From NCBI GenBank assembly GCA_029946075.1, contig JAQSDT010000228.1, forward strand, positions 1 through 5,287: DNA of 5,287 nt. Reading direction: 5' to 3'. This DNA comes from a bacterium. GTDB taxonomy: Bacteria; Pseudomonadota; Alphaproteobacteria; Rhizobiales; Xanthobacteraceae. The translations under genes were made by a program, and so were the position numbers. Below are positions 1-5,287 of the stretch, in pieces. The notes below the pieces were generated by a model, which ran no database searches, had not been told where the DNA came from, and was given only the letters and a program-made list of their open reading frames with translations. The stretch's first letter is position 1; every line of letters begins with the position of its first letter.

Positions 1-576
1 CGCCCCCGAGCCCTGTTTGGCCCAGTTGGCCTCGCGCGCCAGCACCACGAAGCGCGTGGTGTTGTGGGCCTCGTCCTCGACGTCCTCAGCGAGGATATCG
101 AGGCCATAGATCTTTGCGGCCAGTCGTGAAGCGATCGCGGCGACGGTCTTGTCCTTGCGTTCGGAGACGTCGCGGGCGCTGCCGGCGGTATCGGCGGCGA
201 CGATCGGCTTGATGCCGAGCTTGCGGATGATGCGGCGGCACTGGCCGAGTGCGTGGACGTGACTCTCGACCGTCTTGATCTCGTCCAGCTTGACGCCGGG
301 GATCGCCATCAACTGGTGCCGGATCGGCAAAAACCATTCGCCGACGATGAACAGTCCGGAAGCCGGCAGCAAATGGTGGATGTCGGCGACGCGCCCCGCC
401 ACCGAATTCTCGATCGGGATCATGCCGAGATCGGCTTCGCCCGAGGAGATCGCAGCCAGGGCATCCTCGAAGGTCGCGCAGGGGAGCGGCTCCGCGTCCG
501 GATAGGCCTCGACGATGGCGATGTGGGAATTGGCGCCAGGCTCGCCCTGGAATGCGATTTTGAGCTTTTTGGTCAT
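1..576 (-). CDS. pheA: Prephenate dehydratase, partial (3' end beyond left edge)
   Basis: Prephenate dehydratase converts prephenate to phenylpyruvate in cytosolic phenylalanine biosynthesis. Reading the minus strand from ATG at 576 gives 192 uninterrupted codons to the window edge. The start MTKKLKIAFQGEPGANS matches the family's opening strand and Gly-rich loop. GMIPIENSVAGRV (residues 51-63) is the conserved P-I-E-N-S segment, and HNTTRF (171-176) is the catalytic Thr-Arg-Phe motif. There is no chorismate mutase domain in front, so this is the monofunctional type, usually about 280-290 aa. About 90 residues, including the expected C-terminal ACT domain that senses phenylalanine, lie outside the window. 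Upstream, only a weak purine stretch (GAGAAACGAG) could serve as a ribosome site. The gene begins 36 bases after the kdsB stop on the same strand, so co-transcription is likely. The family call is firm; feedback control is family knowledge not visible here. Confidence 0.95.
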   Translation of the reverse strand, partial: MTKKLKIAFQGEPGANSHIAIVEAYPDAEPLPCATFEDALAAISSGEADLGMIPIENSVAGRVADIHHLLPASGLFIVGEWFLPIRHQLMAIPGVKLDEIKTVESHVHALGQCRRIIRKLGIKPIVAADTAGSARDVSERKDKTVAAIASRLAAKIYGLDILAEDVEDEAHNTTRFVVLAREANWAKQGSGA

Positions 577-612
577 GTCTCGTTTCTCTGCCGGGCTGCT
601 TTTAACAGCGGC

Positions 613-1353
613 TCAGCCTTTTGCCAGCATCTGGCGGGCGGTTTCGAGGTCGTGGGGGGTGTCGACCCCGAGGGGCACCGAATTCACCAGCGCGCCGTCG
701 ATCCGCATGCCGGCCTCCAGCGCCCGGAGCTGCTCGAGCTTCTCGCGCGTTTCCAGCACCGAGGGCGGCAGCTTGACGAAGCGTTCCAGTGCGGCGCGGC
801 GATAGGCGTAAAGTCCGATGTGGTGATAGCGCGGGCCATCGCCGTAGGGCGCGGTGGCCCGGGTAAAATACAGCGCCCGCAGTCTCTGGCCGCCCAGTGG
901 CGAGCCGATCAACTTCACCACGCTGGGATTGGTATGCTCTTCTTCCTTGCGGATCTCGGCAGCCAGCGTTCCGATATCGACCTTGGGATCATCGAGCAGG
1001 TCAAGCGAGGCACGAATATCGCCCGGGGGAATTGTCGGCAGGTCGCCCTGGACATTGACCACGATCTCGATCTTGCCGTCCGGGTCGATCGTCCGCAGCG
1101 CCTCGTAGATCCGGTCCGAGCCGGAAGGGTGGTCGGCGCGGGTCATAACGGCCTCGCCGCCATGGGCCGTCACGGCGGCAGCGATTTCCGGCGTGTCGGT
1201 GGCGACCGCGACCCGGCCGATTTTGGCCTCTTCGGCCCGCCGCAGCACATGGACGATCATCGGCAGGCCGGCGATATCCAGGAGCGGCTTGCCGGGCAGG
1301 CGGGTCGCCGCCATACGGGCGGGAATCAGCACCAAAGTGCGGGTTTCGGTCAT
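613..1353 (-). CDS. kdsB: 3-deoxy-manno-octulosonate cytidylyltransferase (CMP-KDO synthetase)
   Basis: KdsB activates KDO with CTP to CMP-KDO in the cytoplasm, supplying the sugar that links lipid A to the lipopolysaccharide core. The 246-aa product is close to the usual length of about 250. Visible motifs are the nucleotide-binding IPARMAATRLPGKPL (10-24), HPSGSDR (75-81), NVQGDLP (100-106, with Asp104 a probable metal ligand), HHIGLYAYRR (177-186), EKLEQLRALEAG (204-215) and GVDTPHDLE (229-237, with Asp231 a second probable ligand). Many family members read VQGDEP where this one has VQGDLP. The ATG at 1353 was chosen because homologues begin just before the IPAR strand. An in-frame TTG at 1380 would add nine residues, RAALAPAP-like and not conserved-looking. 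Neither start has a strong ribosome site. It is the first gene of a probable kdsB-pheA unit and is divergent from the cytochrome gene. Confidence 0.96.
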   Translation of the reverse strand: MTETRTLVLIPARMAATRLPGKPLLDIAGLPMIVHVLRRAEEAKIGRVAVATDTPEIAAAVTAHGGEAVMTRADHPSGSDRIYEALRTIDPDGKIEIVVNVQGDLPTIPPGDIRASLDLLDDPKVDIGTLAAEIRKEEEHTNPSVVKLIGSPLGGQRLRALYFTRATAPYGDGPRYHHIGLYAYRRAALERFVKLPPSVLETREKLEQLRALEAGMRIDGALVNSVPLGVDTPHDLETARQMLAKG

Positions 1354-1421
1354 CGGAGCGGGGGCCAGGGCGGCCCGCAAAACAGGCCGTAAATAATGGT
1401 GATTGGCGGAAAGCCGGGGCG

Positions 1422-1449
1422 TTTATACGGGTTGCCAGAGCCCGGGCAA
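1422..1449 (-). promoter_or_regulatory. Candidate sigma-70-type promoter for kdsB-pheA
   Basis: On the minus strand, TTGCCC (1449-1444) is followed by a 16-base spacer and TATAAA (1427-1422). That is four of six and five of six matches to the TTGACA/TATAAT consensus. It lies about 70 bases upstream of the chosen kdsB start and points the right way. The match was found by eye, and no start-site data are available. Confidence 0.4.
1432..1449. repeat. Inverted repeat TTGCC-N8-GGCAA in the divergent region
   Basis: TTGCC (1432-1436) and GGCAA (1445-1449) are exact reverse complements around an 8-base centre. The palindrome GCCCGGGC (1440-1447) overlaps the right arm. The arms coincide with the -35 elements of the two opposing promoter candidates. 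It may simply be two facing -35 boxes, or it may be an operator; the sequence alone does not decide. Confidence 0.45.
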
Positions 1450-1460
1450 ACCGATATCTC
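1432..1460 (+). promoter_or_regulatory. Candidate promoter for the cytochrome c gene
   Basis: TTGCCA (1432-1437, five of six to consensus) is followed by a 17-base spacer and TATCTC (1455-1460, only three of six). It would leave an untranslated leader of about 95 bases before the ATG at 1562. The weak -10 makes this tentative. It overlaps the opposing kdsB promoter candidate. Confidence 0.25.
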
Positions 1461-1561
1461 AACCTTGCTGAGGGTGCGGCGCAAAAGCTGATTCCTGACG
1501 CGCATTCGCGGCCGTTTTCCCGGCCTTCAGTCGATCTTTCCGGCCCGGAGCCTGATCCGTT

Positions 1562-2113
1562 ATGGACTCCTTCGAACTCAACAAAATTCTCGGTGCCATC
1601 CTCAGCACCTGCCTCGTATTGCTCGTGACGAGCTTTGCCGCCCACGCGATCTTCGCGCCGGTGAAGCCGGAAAAGCCGGGCTTCGAGATCGCCGTGAAGG
1701 AAGACTCGCATGGCGGCGGTTCGAAGGAAGCTGCGGCGCCGTCCGAGCCGATCGAAAAGCTGATGCAGACCGCGACCGTCGAGAAGGGCGCCGCTGCCGC
1801 CAAGAAGTGCGCCGCCTGCCACACCTTCGAAAAGGGTGGTCCGAACCGCGTTGGTCCGAACCTCTACGGCGTCCTGAACGAGCCGAAGGGCGCTGGCCGC
1901 GGCGGGTTCAACTTCTCCGCCGCCATGAAGGGCAAGGGCGGCACCTGGACCTATGACGACCTCAACAAGTTTCTCGCCAACCCCAAGGGCTTCGTCCCGG
2001 GCACCGCGATGGGCTTTGCCGGCATCACCAAGGACGGCGAACGCGCCGACGTGATCGCCTATCTGCGCAGCCTTGCCGACGCCCCGGCCCCGCTACCGAC
2101 GGCGGCCAAGTAA
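1562..2113 (+). CDS. cycM: Membrane-anchored class I cytochrome c (CycM-like, c552)
   Basis: This is a 183-aa monohaem cytochrome c. Residues 1-32 hold a short cytoplasmic head (MDSFELNK) and one hydrophobic helix of about 22 residues, probably kept as an uncleaved membrane anchor. Residues 33-70 are a polar, Gly/Ala/Pro-rich linker. The haem domain follows, with CAACH at 83-87 (Cys83, Cys86, His87), GPNLYGV at 98-104 and GTAMGFAG at 147-154 with Met150 as the distal haem ligand, then the C-terminal helix ADVIAYLRSLA (162-172). This plan and length match Bradyrhizobium CycM, which passes electrons from the bc1 complex to the aa3 cytochrome oxidase on the periplasmic face of the inner membrane. 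The ATG at 1562 has GGAG at 1547-1550 upstream, with a long 11-base spacing. The haem protein call is certain; the oxidase partner is inferred from the family. Confidence 0.93.
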   Translation: MDSFELNKILGAILSTCLVLLVTSFAAHAIFAPVKPEKPGFEIAVKEDSHGGGSKEAAAPSEPIEKLMQTATVEKGAAAAKKCAACHTFEKGGPNRVGPNLYGVLNEPKGAGRGGFNFSAAMKGKGGTWTYDDLNKFLANPKGFVPGTAMGFAGITKDGERADVIAYLRSLADAPAPLPTAAK

Positions 2114-2121
2114 GATTTCGA

Positions 2122-2138
2122 AAGTCCAACATGGACTT
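2122..2138 (+). other. Small hairpin just after the cytochrome stop codon
   Basis: AAGTCCA (2122-2128), loop ACA, then TGGACTT (2132-2138) form a perfect 7-bp stem starting 8 bases after the TAA. It may protect the 3' end of the transcript or assist the stronger hairpin that follows. It has no T-tract of its own. Confidence 0.4.
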
Positions 2139-2146
2139 CGGTGAGG

Positions 2147-2171
2147 ACGGCCAGGCATCGCCTGGCCGTTT
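2147..2171 (+). terminator. Probable rho-independent terminator of the cytochrome gene
   Basis: ACGGCCAGGC (2147-2156) and GCCTGGCCGT (2160-2169) form a perfect, GC-rich 10-bp stem around a 3-base loop (ATC). It lies 33 bases after the stop. The stem is very strong, but only three T residues (2169-2171) follow before GCG, so it is a short-tailed terminator. It is well placed to separate cycM from the binding-protein genes. Confidence 0.7.
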
Positions 2172-2193
2172 GCGTATGGTGATCGCGTTGTCG

Positions 2194-2221
2194 TTATCGG
2201 GACGTTTCGCCGCAGTATGAT
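2194..2221 (+). promoter_or_regulatory. Weak candidate promoter for the binding-protein genes
   Basis: TATGAT (2216-2221) matches TATAAT at five of six positions. The best -35 at acceptable spacing is TTATCG (2194-2199, 16-base spacer, three of six). A second possibility is TTGATA (2232-2237) with TATTCT (2257-2262) at a long 19-base spacing. A promoter is expected somewhere between the terminator and 2324, but neither candidate is convincing alone. Confidence 0.2.
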
Positions 2222-2310
2222 AGTTCCCATGTTGATATCATGAGGAAAAAGCAACGTATTCTGTCGAAACCTTGCCTTATATTGGGTGCTGGCTAGCGCC
2301 CGTTCGCAAC

Positions 2311-2314
2311 AGGA
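2311..2314 (+). promoter_or_regulatory. Ribosome binding site supporting the TTG start at 2324
   Basis: AGGA lies 9 bases before the TTG. An in-frame TAG at 2294-2296 limits how far upstream the gene could begin, and no ATG or GTG lies between. The next in-frame ATG (codon 17) would delete the twin-arginine motif. Confidence 0.55.
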
Positions 2315-2323
2315 TTTCTGCAT

Positions 2324-4222
2324 TTGGCAATCACCCGACGACATCTCCTGCAAGGCAGCGCCGCCGCCGCGATGGCCCCGGCGCTCGGGCTCACTCCGGG
2401 AAACTCAATTCTTTCGCCGGCCCACGCACAGTCGGGCGCACAACCTGTGTGGCGGCATGCGCTGTCGCTGTTCGGCGAGGTGAAGTACCTGGCGGACTTC
2501 AAGCGGTTCGACTACGTCAATCCCGCTGCACCCAAGGGCGGCGTCGCGCGCCAGATTCTGGTCGGCACCTTTGACAGCTTCAACGTCCCGATCTCGAGCG
2601 TCAAAGGACAACTCGGAGCGGCGGTTCGGCTGACCTACGAGCAGCTGATGACATCGTCGCTCGACGAAGTCTCGACCGAGTACGGCATGCTGGCGGAAGC
2701 CGCGAGCCATCCCGACGATTTCTCCCATGTGATCTACCGCCTCCGGCCGCAGGCCAAATGGCATGACGGCAAGCCGGTGACGGCGGACGATGTGATCTTC
2801 TCGTTCGATGCCTTCAAGCAATACGACCCGATGTTCTCGGCCTACTACAAGCATGTGGTGAAGGCCGAGAAACTCGGCGACCGCGAGGTGAAGTTCAGCT
2901 TCGACATGCCCGGCAATCGCGAACTGCCGCAGATCGTCGGGCAACTCACCGTGCTGCCGAAGCATTGGTGGGAGGGGACGGATGCCCAGGGCCGCAAGCG
3001 CGACATCTCCGCGACCACGCTCGAAATCCCGCTGGGATCGGGCGCCTACCGGGTGAAGGAATTCGTTGCCGGACGTTCGGTCGTCATGGAGCGGGTGAAG
3101 GATTACTGGGGCCGCGATCTGCCGGTGAATATCGGCCGCAACAATTTCGACGAGCTGCGCTACGAATATTTCCGCGACGCGACAGTGGCTGTCGAGGCGT
3201 TCAAGGGCGACCAGGTCGACTGGCGAACCGAGAACAGCGCCAAATCCTGGGCGACCGCCTACGATTTTCCGGCGGTTACCGAAGGCCGCGTGGTGAAGGA
3301 AGAATTCCCGATCCGCAGCTCCGGCGTGATGCAGGCCTTCGTTCTGAATATCCGGCGCGACAAGTTCAAGGACGCGCGGGTGCGTCGTGCGCTGAATTTT
3401 GCCTTCGATTTCGAAGAGATGAACAAGCAGATCTTCTTCGACCAGTACAAGCGCATCAGCAGCTATTTCGACGGTACCGAGCTCGCTGCCAGCGGCCTGC
3501 CGCAAGGCAAGGAGCTGGAGATCCTCGAAACCGTTCGGAGCGAAGTGCCGCCCGAAGTCTTCACCAAGGCCTACACGAATCCCGTCGGCGGCAACGCCGA
3601 AGCGGTGCGCGAGAATTTGCGCGAAGCCATGCGCCTGATGAAGGAGGCCGGCTACGAGGTGCGCGAACGCAAGCTGATCGACACCAAAACCGGCAAGCCG
3701 TTCGAGCTCGAACTGCTCGCCGGCGAGCCGACGATGGAGCGGGTGGCGCTGTTCTTCAAGCCGTCGCTGGAGCGTCTCGGCATCAACGTCAGCGTCCGCA
3801 CGATCGATCCGACGCAGTTCGAGAACCGGGTCCGGGGCTGGGATTTCGACATCATCGTCTCGTCATGGGGCCAGTCATTGTCGCCGGGCAACGAGCAGCG
3901 CGAATATTGGGGCTCGCAGGCCGCCGACATGGCGGGATCGCGCAACATCGTCGGCATCAAGAATCCGGCGGTCGACAAGCTGATCGAGCGCGTGATCTTT
4001 GCAAAGGATCGCGACGATCTGGTCGCCGCGACCAAGGCACTCGACCGGGTCCTGCTCTGGAATCACTACGTCGTGCCGCAGTGGAATTATCCCAAGGTTC
4101 GCACCGCTCGCTGGGATCGTTTCGGCCGGCCGGCCGAGTTGCCGAAATACGGCGCCTCCGGCTTTCCGACGATCTGGTGGTGGGATGCCGAGAAGGCAGC
4201 GAAGATCGGAAAGCGCAGTTGA
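2324..4222 (+). CDS. Tat-exported extracellular solute-binding protein, family 5 (YejA-like)
   Basis: This is a 632-aa periplasmic binding protein of the SBP_bac_5 family, the capture component of an oligopeptide-type ABC importer. Translation begins at TTG and gives MAITRRHLLQGSAAAA, a twin-arginine signal (Arg5, Arg6) followed by a mild hydrophobic core and a likely cut after Ala35 (AHA/QSG). The mature part opens with FGEVKYLADFKRFDYVNP (50-67) and APKGG (69-73), typical of the YejA branch. The family signature RPQAKWHDGKPVTADDV spans 141-157, LGSGAYRV 237-244 and VRRALNFAFD 353-362. The C-terminus ends in a Trp-rich IWWWD segment (617-621). E. coli YejA, about 600 aa, binds peptides including microcin C. 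The ligand here cannot be read from sequence. It is followed 35 bases later by a paralogue, so it probably heads an operon. Family is firm; YejA subfamily is probable. Confidence 0.93.
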   Translation: MAITRRHLLQGSAAAAMAPALGLTPGNSILSPAHAQSGAQPVWRHALSLFGEVKYLADFKRFDYVNPAAPKGGVARQILVGTFDSFNVPISSVKGQLGAAVRLTYEQLMTSSLDEVSTEYGMLAEAASHPDDFSHVIYRLRPQAKWHDGKPVTADDVIFSFDAFKQYDPMFSAYYKHVVKAEKLGDREVKFSFDMPGNRELPQIVGQLTVLPKHWWEGTDAQGRKRDISATTLEIPLGSGAYRVKEFVAGRSVVMERVKDYWGRDLPVNIGRNNFDELRYEYFRDATVAVEAFKGDQVDWRTENSAKSWATAYDFPAVTEGRVVKEEFPIRSSGVMQAFVLNIRRDKFKDARVRRALNFAFDFEEMNKQIFFDQYKRISSYFDGTELAASGLPQGKELEILETVRSEVPPEVFTKAYTNPVGGNAEAVRENLREAMRLMKEAGYEVRERKLIDTKTGKPFELELLAGEPTMERVALFFKPSLERLGINVSVRTIDPTQFENRVRGWDFDIIVSSWGQSLSPGNEQREYWGSQAADMAGSRNIVGIKNPAVDKLIERVIFAKDRDDLVAATKALDRVLLWNHYVVPQWNYPKVRTARWDRFGRPAELPKYGASGFPTIWWWDAEKAAKIGKRS

Positions 4223-4245
4223 AGGATTTGCGCAAGGAATCGCCC

Positions 4246-4250
4246 GAGGA
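4246..4250 (+). promoter_or_regulatory. Ribosome binding site for the second binding protein
   Basis: GAGGA lies 7 bases before the ATG at 4258, an ideal spacing. It favours that start over an in-frame TTG at 4228, whose purine-rich GAAGGA sits only one base away. Confidence 0.65.
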
Positions 4251-4257
4251 ATCGCCG

Positions 4258-5287
4258 ATGGCGTCGTTCAATCGCCGGCATGTGCTCGGTCTCGGTCTCG
4301 GCGCGCTCAGCGCTGCCAGCCTCGGCCCCGTCAAGGCCGCGTCGGAAACGGGCAGCGAAACCCACGGCATGTCGGTGTTCGGCGATCTCAAATATCCGGC
4401 CGACTTCAAGCATTTCGACTACGTCAATCCGGACGCGCCGAAGGGTGGCCTGTTCTCCACGATCCCGTCGATTCGCGCCTACAACCAGTCTTTCCAGACC
4501 TTCAATTCGTTCAACGCCTTCATCCTCAAGGGCGAAGGCGCAAAGGGTATGGAGCTGACCTTCGACGCGCTGATGGTGCGCGCCAGCGATGAGCCTGACG
4601 CGATGTACGGTCTCGTGGCGAAGTCGGTGTGGATCTCGCCCGACAAGCTTACCTATCGTTTCACGATACGCCCCGAGGCCCGTTTCCACGACGGCTCGAA
4701 AATGACGGCGCATGACGTCGCCTTCTCGCTGAATACGCTGAAGGAGAAGGGCCATCCGCTGATCGTGGTGCAGCTGCGCGACTTCGTGAAGGCCGACGCG
4801 CTCGATGATGCCACGGTCGCCGTGGTGTTTGCGCCCAACCGCGCGCGCGACGTACCGTTGTATGTCGCGAGCCTGCCGATCTTCTCCAGGGCGTATTACG
4901 CAAACCGGACCTTCGAGGAATCGACCGTCGATATTCCGCTCGGCTCGGGCCCGTACAAGGTCGGCAAATACGAGATCAACCGCTACGTGGAATACGACCG
5001 CGTCAGGGATTGGTGGGCGGCAAACCTGCCCGTCAGCCGCGGCAGCTACAATTTCGATACCGTGCGCTACGAATTCTATCGCGACCGCGACGTCGCGTTC
5101 GAAGGGTTCAGCGGCAAGAGTTATCTCTACCGCGAGGAGTTCACGGCGCGGATCTGGGCCACGCGCTACGATTTTCCCGGCATCAAGGACGGCCGCGTCA
5201 AGCGCGAAACCCTGCCGGACGAATTGCCGTCCGGCGGGCAGGGCTGGTTCTTCAATACCCGTCGCGACAAGTTCAGAGACCCGAGGG
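4258..5287 (+). CDS. Second Tat-exported solute-binding protein, family 5 (YejA-like), partial
   Basis: The first 343 residues of a paralogue of the preceding gene, cut by the right edge; a full length near 600-630 aa is expected. MASFNRRHVLGLGLGALSAA is a twin-arginine signal (Arg6, Arg7) with a likely cut near residues 27-28. FGDLKYPADFKHFDYVNP (41-58) and APKGG (60-64) repeat the YejA-type segment; over 27 residues here the two proteins share 20 identities by hand alignment. The family signature appears as RPEARFHDGSKMTAHDV (138-154), then PLGSGPYKVGKY (227-238), YEFYRDRDVAFEGF (271-284) and RYDFPGIKDGRV (303-314). The reading frame is open throughout, with no sign of decay. It should bind a peptide-like ligand in the periplasm and deliver it to a shared inner-membrane permease, probably encoded just downstream. 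Similarity outside the shared motifs is clearly lower, so the pair may have different ligands. Confidence 0.92.
   Translation, partial: MASFNRRHVLGLGLGALSAASLGPVKAASETGSETHGMSVFGDLKYPADFKHFDYVNPDAPKGGLFSTIPSIRAYNQSFQTFNSFNAFILKGEGAKGMELTFDALMVRASDEPDAMYGLVAKSVWISPDKLTYRFTIRPEARFHDGSKMTAHDVAFSLNTLKEKGHPLIVVQLRDFVKADALDDATVAVVFAPNRARDVPLYVASLPIFSRAYYANRTFEESTVDIPLGSGPYKVGKYEINRYVEYDRVRDWWAANLPVSRGSYNFDTVRYEFYRDRDVAFEGFSGKSYLYREEFTARIWATRYDFPGIKDGRVKRETLPDELPSGGQGWFFNTRRDKFRDPR

Noticed and set aside
1354..1380. Nine-residue N-terminal extension of KdsB from a TTG at 1380
   Set aside because: The added residues look unconserved and there is no better ribosome site. The ATG at 1353 puts the IPAR nucleotide-binding motif at the usual distance from the start.
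253..1392. A 379-codon open frame on the plus strand opposite pheA and kdsB
   Set aside because: It lies antisense to two strongly recognised genes, spans the end of one and the start of the other, and its product is His/Arg/Gly-rich without any recognisable motif. Long antisense frames are common in GC-rich coding DNA.
1001..1822. A 273-codon minus-strand frame overlapping kdsB and the cytochrome gene
   Set aside because: It crosses the divergent intergenic region and shadows both genes in the wrong frame; the product is Arg/Gly-rich low-complexity with no motif.
2228..2242. CATG-flanked TGATATCA palindrome upstream of the binding-protein genes
   Set aside because: It is short, without a second copy nearby or a recognisable operator consensus, so chance is an adequate explanation.
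2405..3505. A 366-codon open frame on the minus strand opposite the first binding protein
   Set aside because: It is fully inside a confident family 5 binding-protein gene and has no domain pattern. The composition is that of a GC-rich reverse shadow.
4228..4257. Upstream TTG start for the second binding protein
   Set aside because: The Shine-Dalgarno-like GAAGGA is only one base from this TTG, while the ATG at 4258 has GAGGA at 7 bases and places the twin arginines near the N-terminus as expected.
4087..4755. A 222-codon minus-strand frame across the junction of the two binding-protein genes
   Set aside because: It is antisense to two conserved coding regions, with no motif of its own.

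Overview
The window looks like ordinary chromosome from a GC-rich alphaproteobacterium, most likely of the Bradyrhizobium/Rhodopseudomonas/Nitrobacter group. The basis is the combination of a membrane-anchored CycM-type cytochrome c, a prephenate dehydratase with no chorismate mutase domain in front of it, and tandem Tat-exported YejA-like binding proteins. The species assignment is inference from protein resemblance; no search was run. No mobile element, CRISPR array, tRNA or rRNA was seen.

Left part (1-1353, minus strand): kdsB (CMP-KDO synthetase, lipopolysaccharide inner core) is followed 36 bases downstream by pheA (prephenate dehydratase, phenylalanine synthesis). pheA runs off the left edge before its regulatory ACT domain. 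The two are probably co-transcribed, although their pathways are unrelated.

Centre (1354-2323): a 208-base divergent intergenic region separates kdsB from a plus-strand cytochrome c gene, cycM-like. It holds candidate back-to-back promoters whose -35 elements form the two arms of one inverted repeat. The cytochrome has an uncleaved N-terminal membrane anchor, one CAACH haem site and a Met ligand. It is expected to carry electrons from the bc1 complex to an aa3-type oxidase. It is followed by two hairpins, the second a perfect 10-bp stem that probably ends the transcript.

Right part (2324-5287, plus strand): two tandem genes encode family 5 extracellular solute-binding proteins of the YejA/oligopeptide type (SBP_bac_5). 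Both carry twin-arginine signal peptides and the same DFK-FDYVNP-APKGG segment near the mature N-terminus. The first is complete (632 aa, TTG start). The second begins 35 bases later and is cut by the right edge. They are probably the start of a Yej-like ABC peptide importer operon whose permease and ATPase genes would lie beyond the window.

I found no convincing undescribed system. The points most worth a second look are the duplicated Tat-dependent binding proteins and the symmetric divergent promoter between kdsB and cycM.
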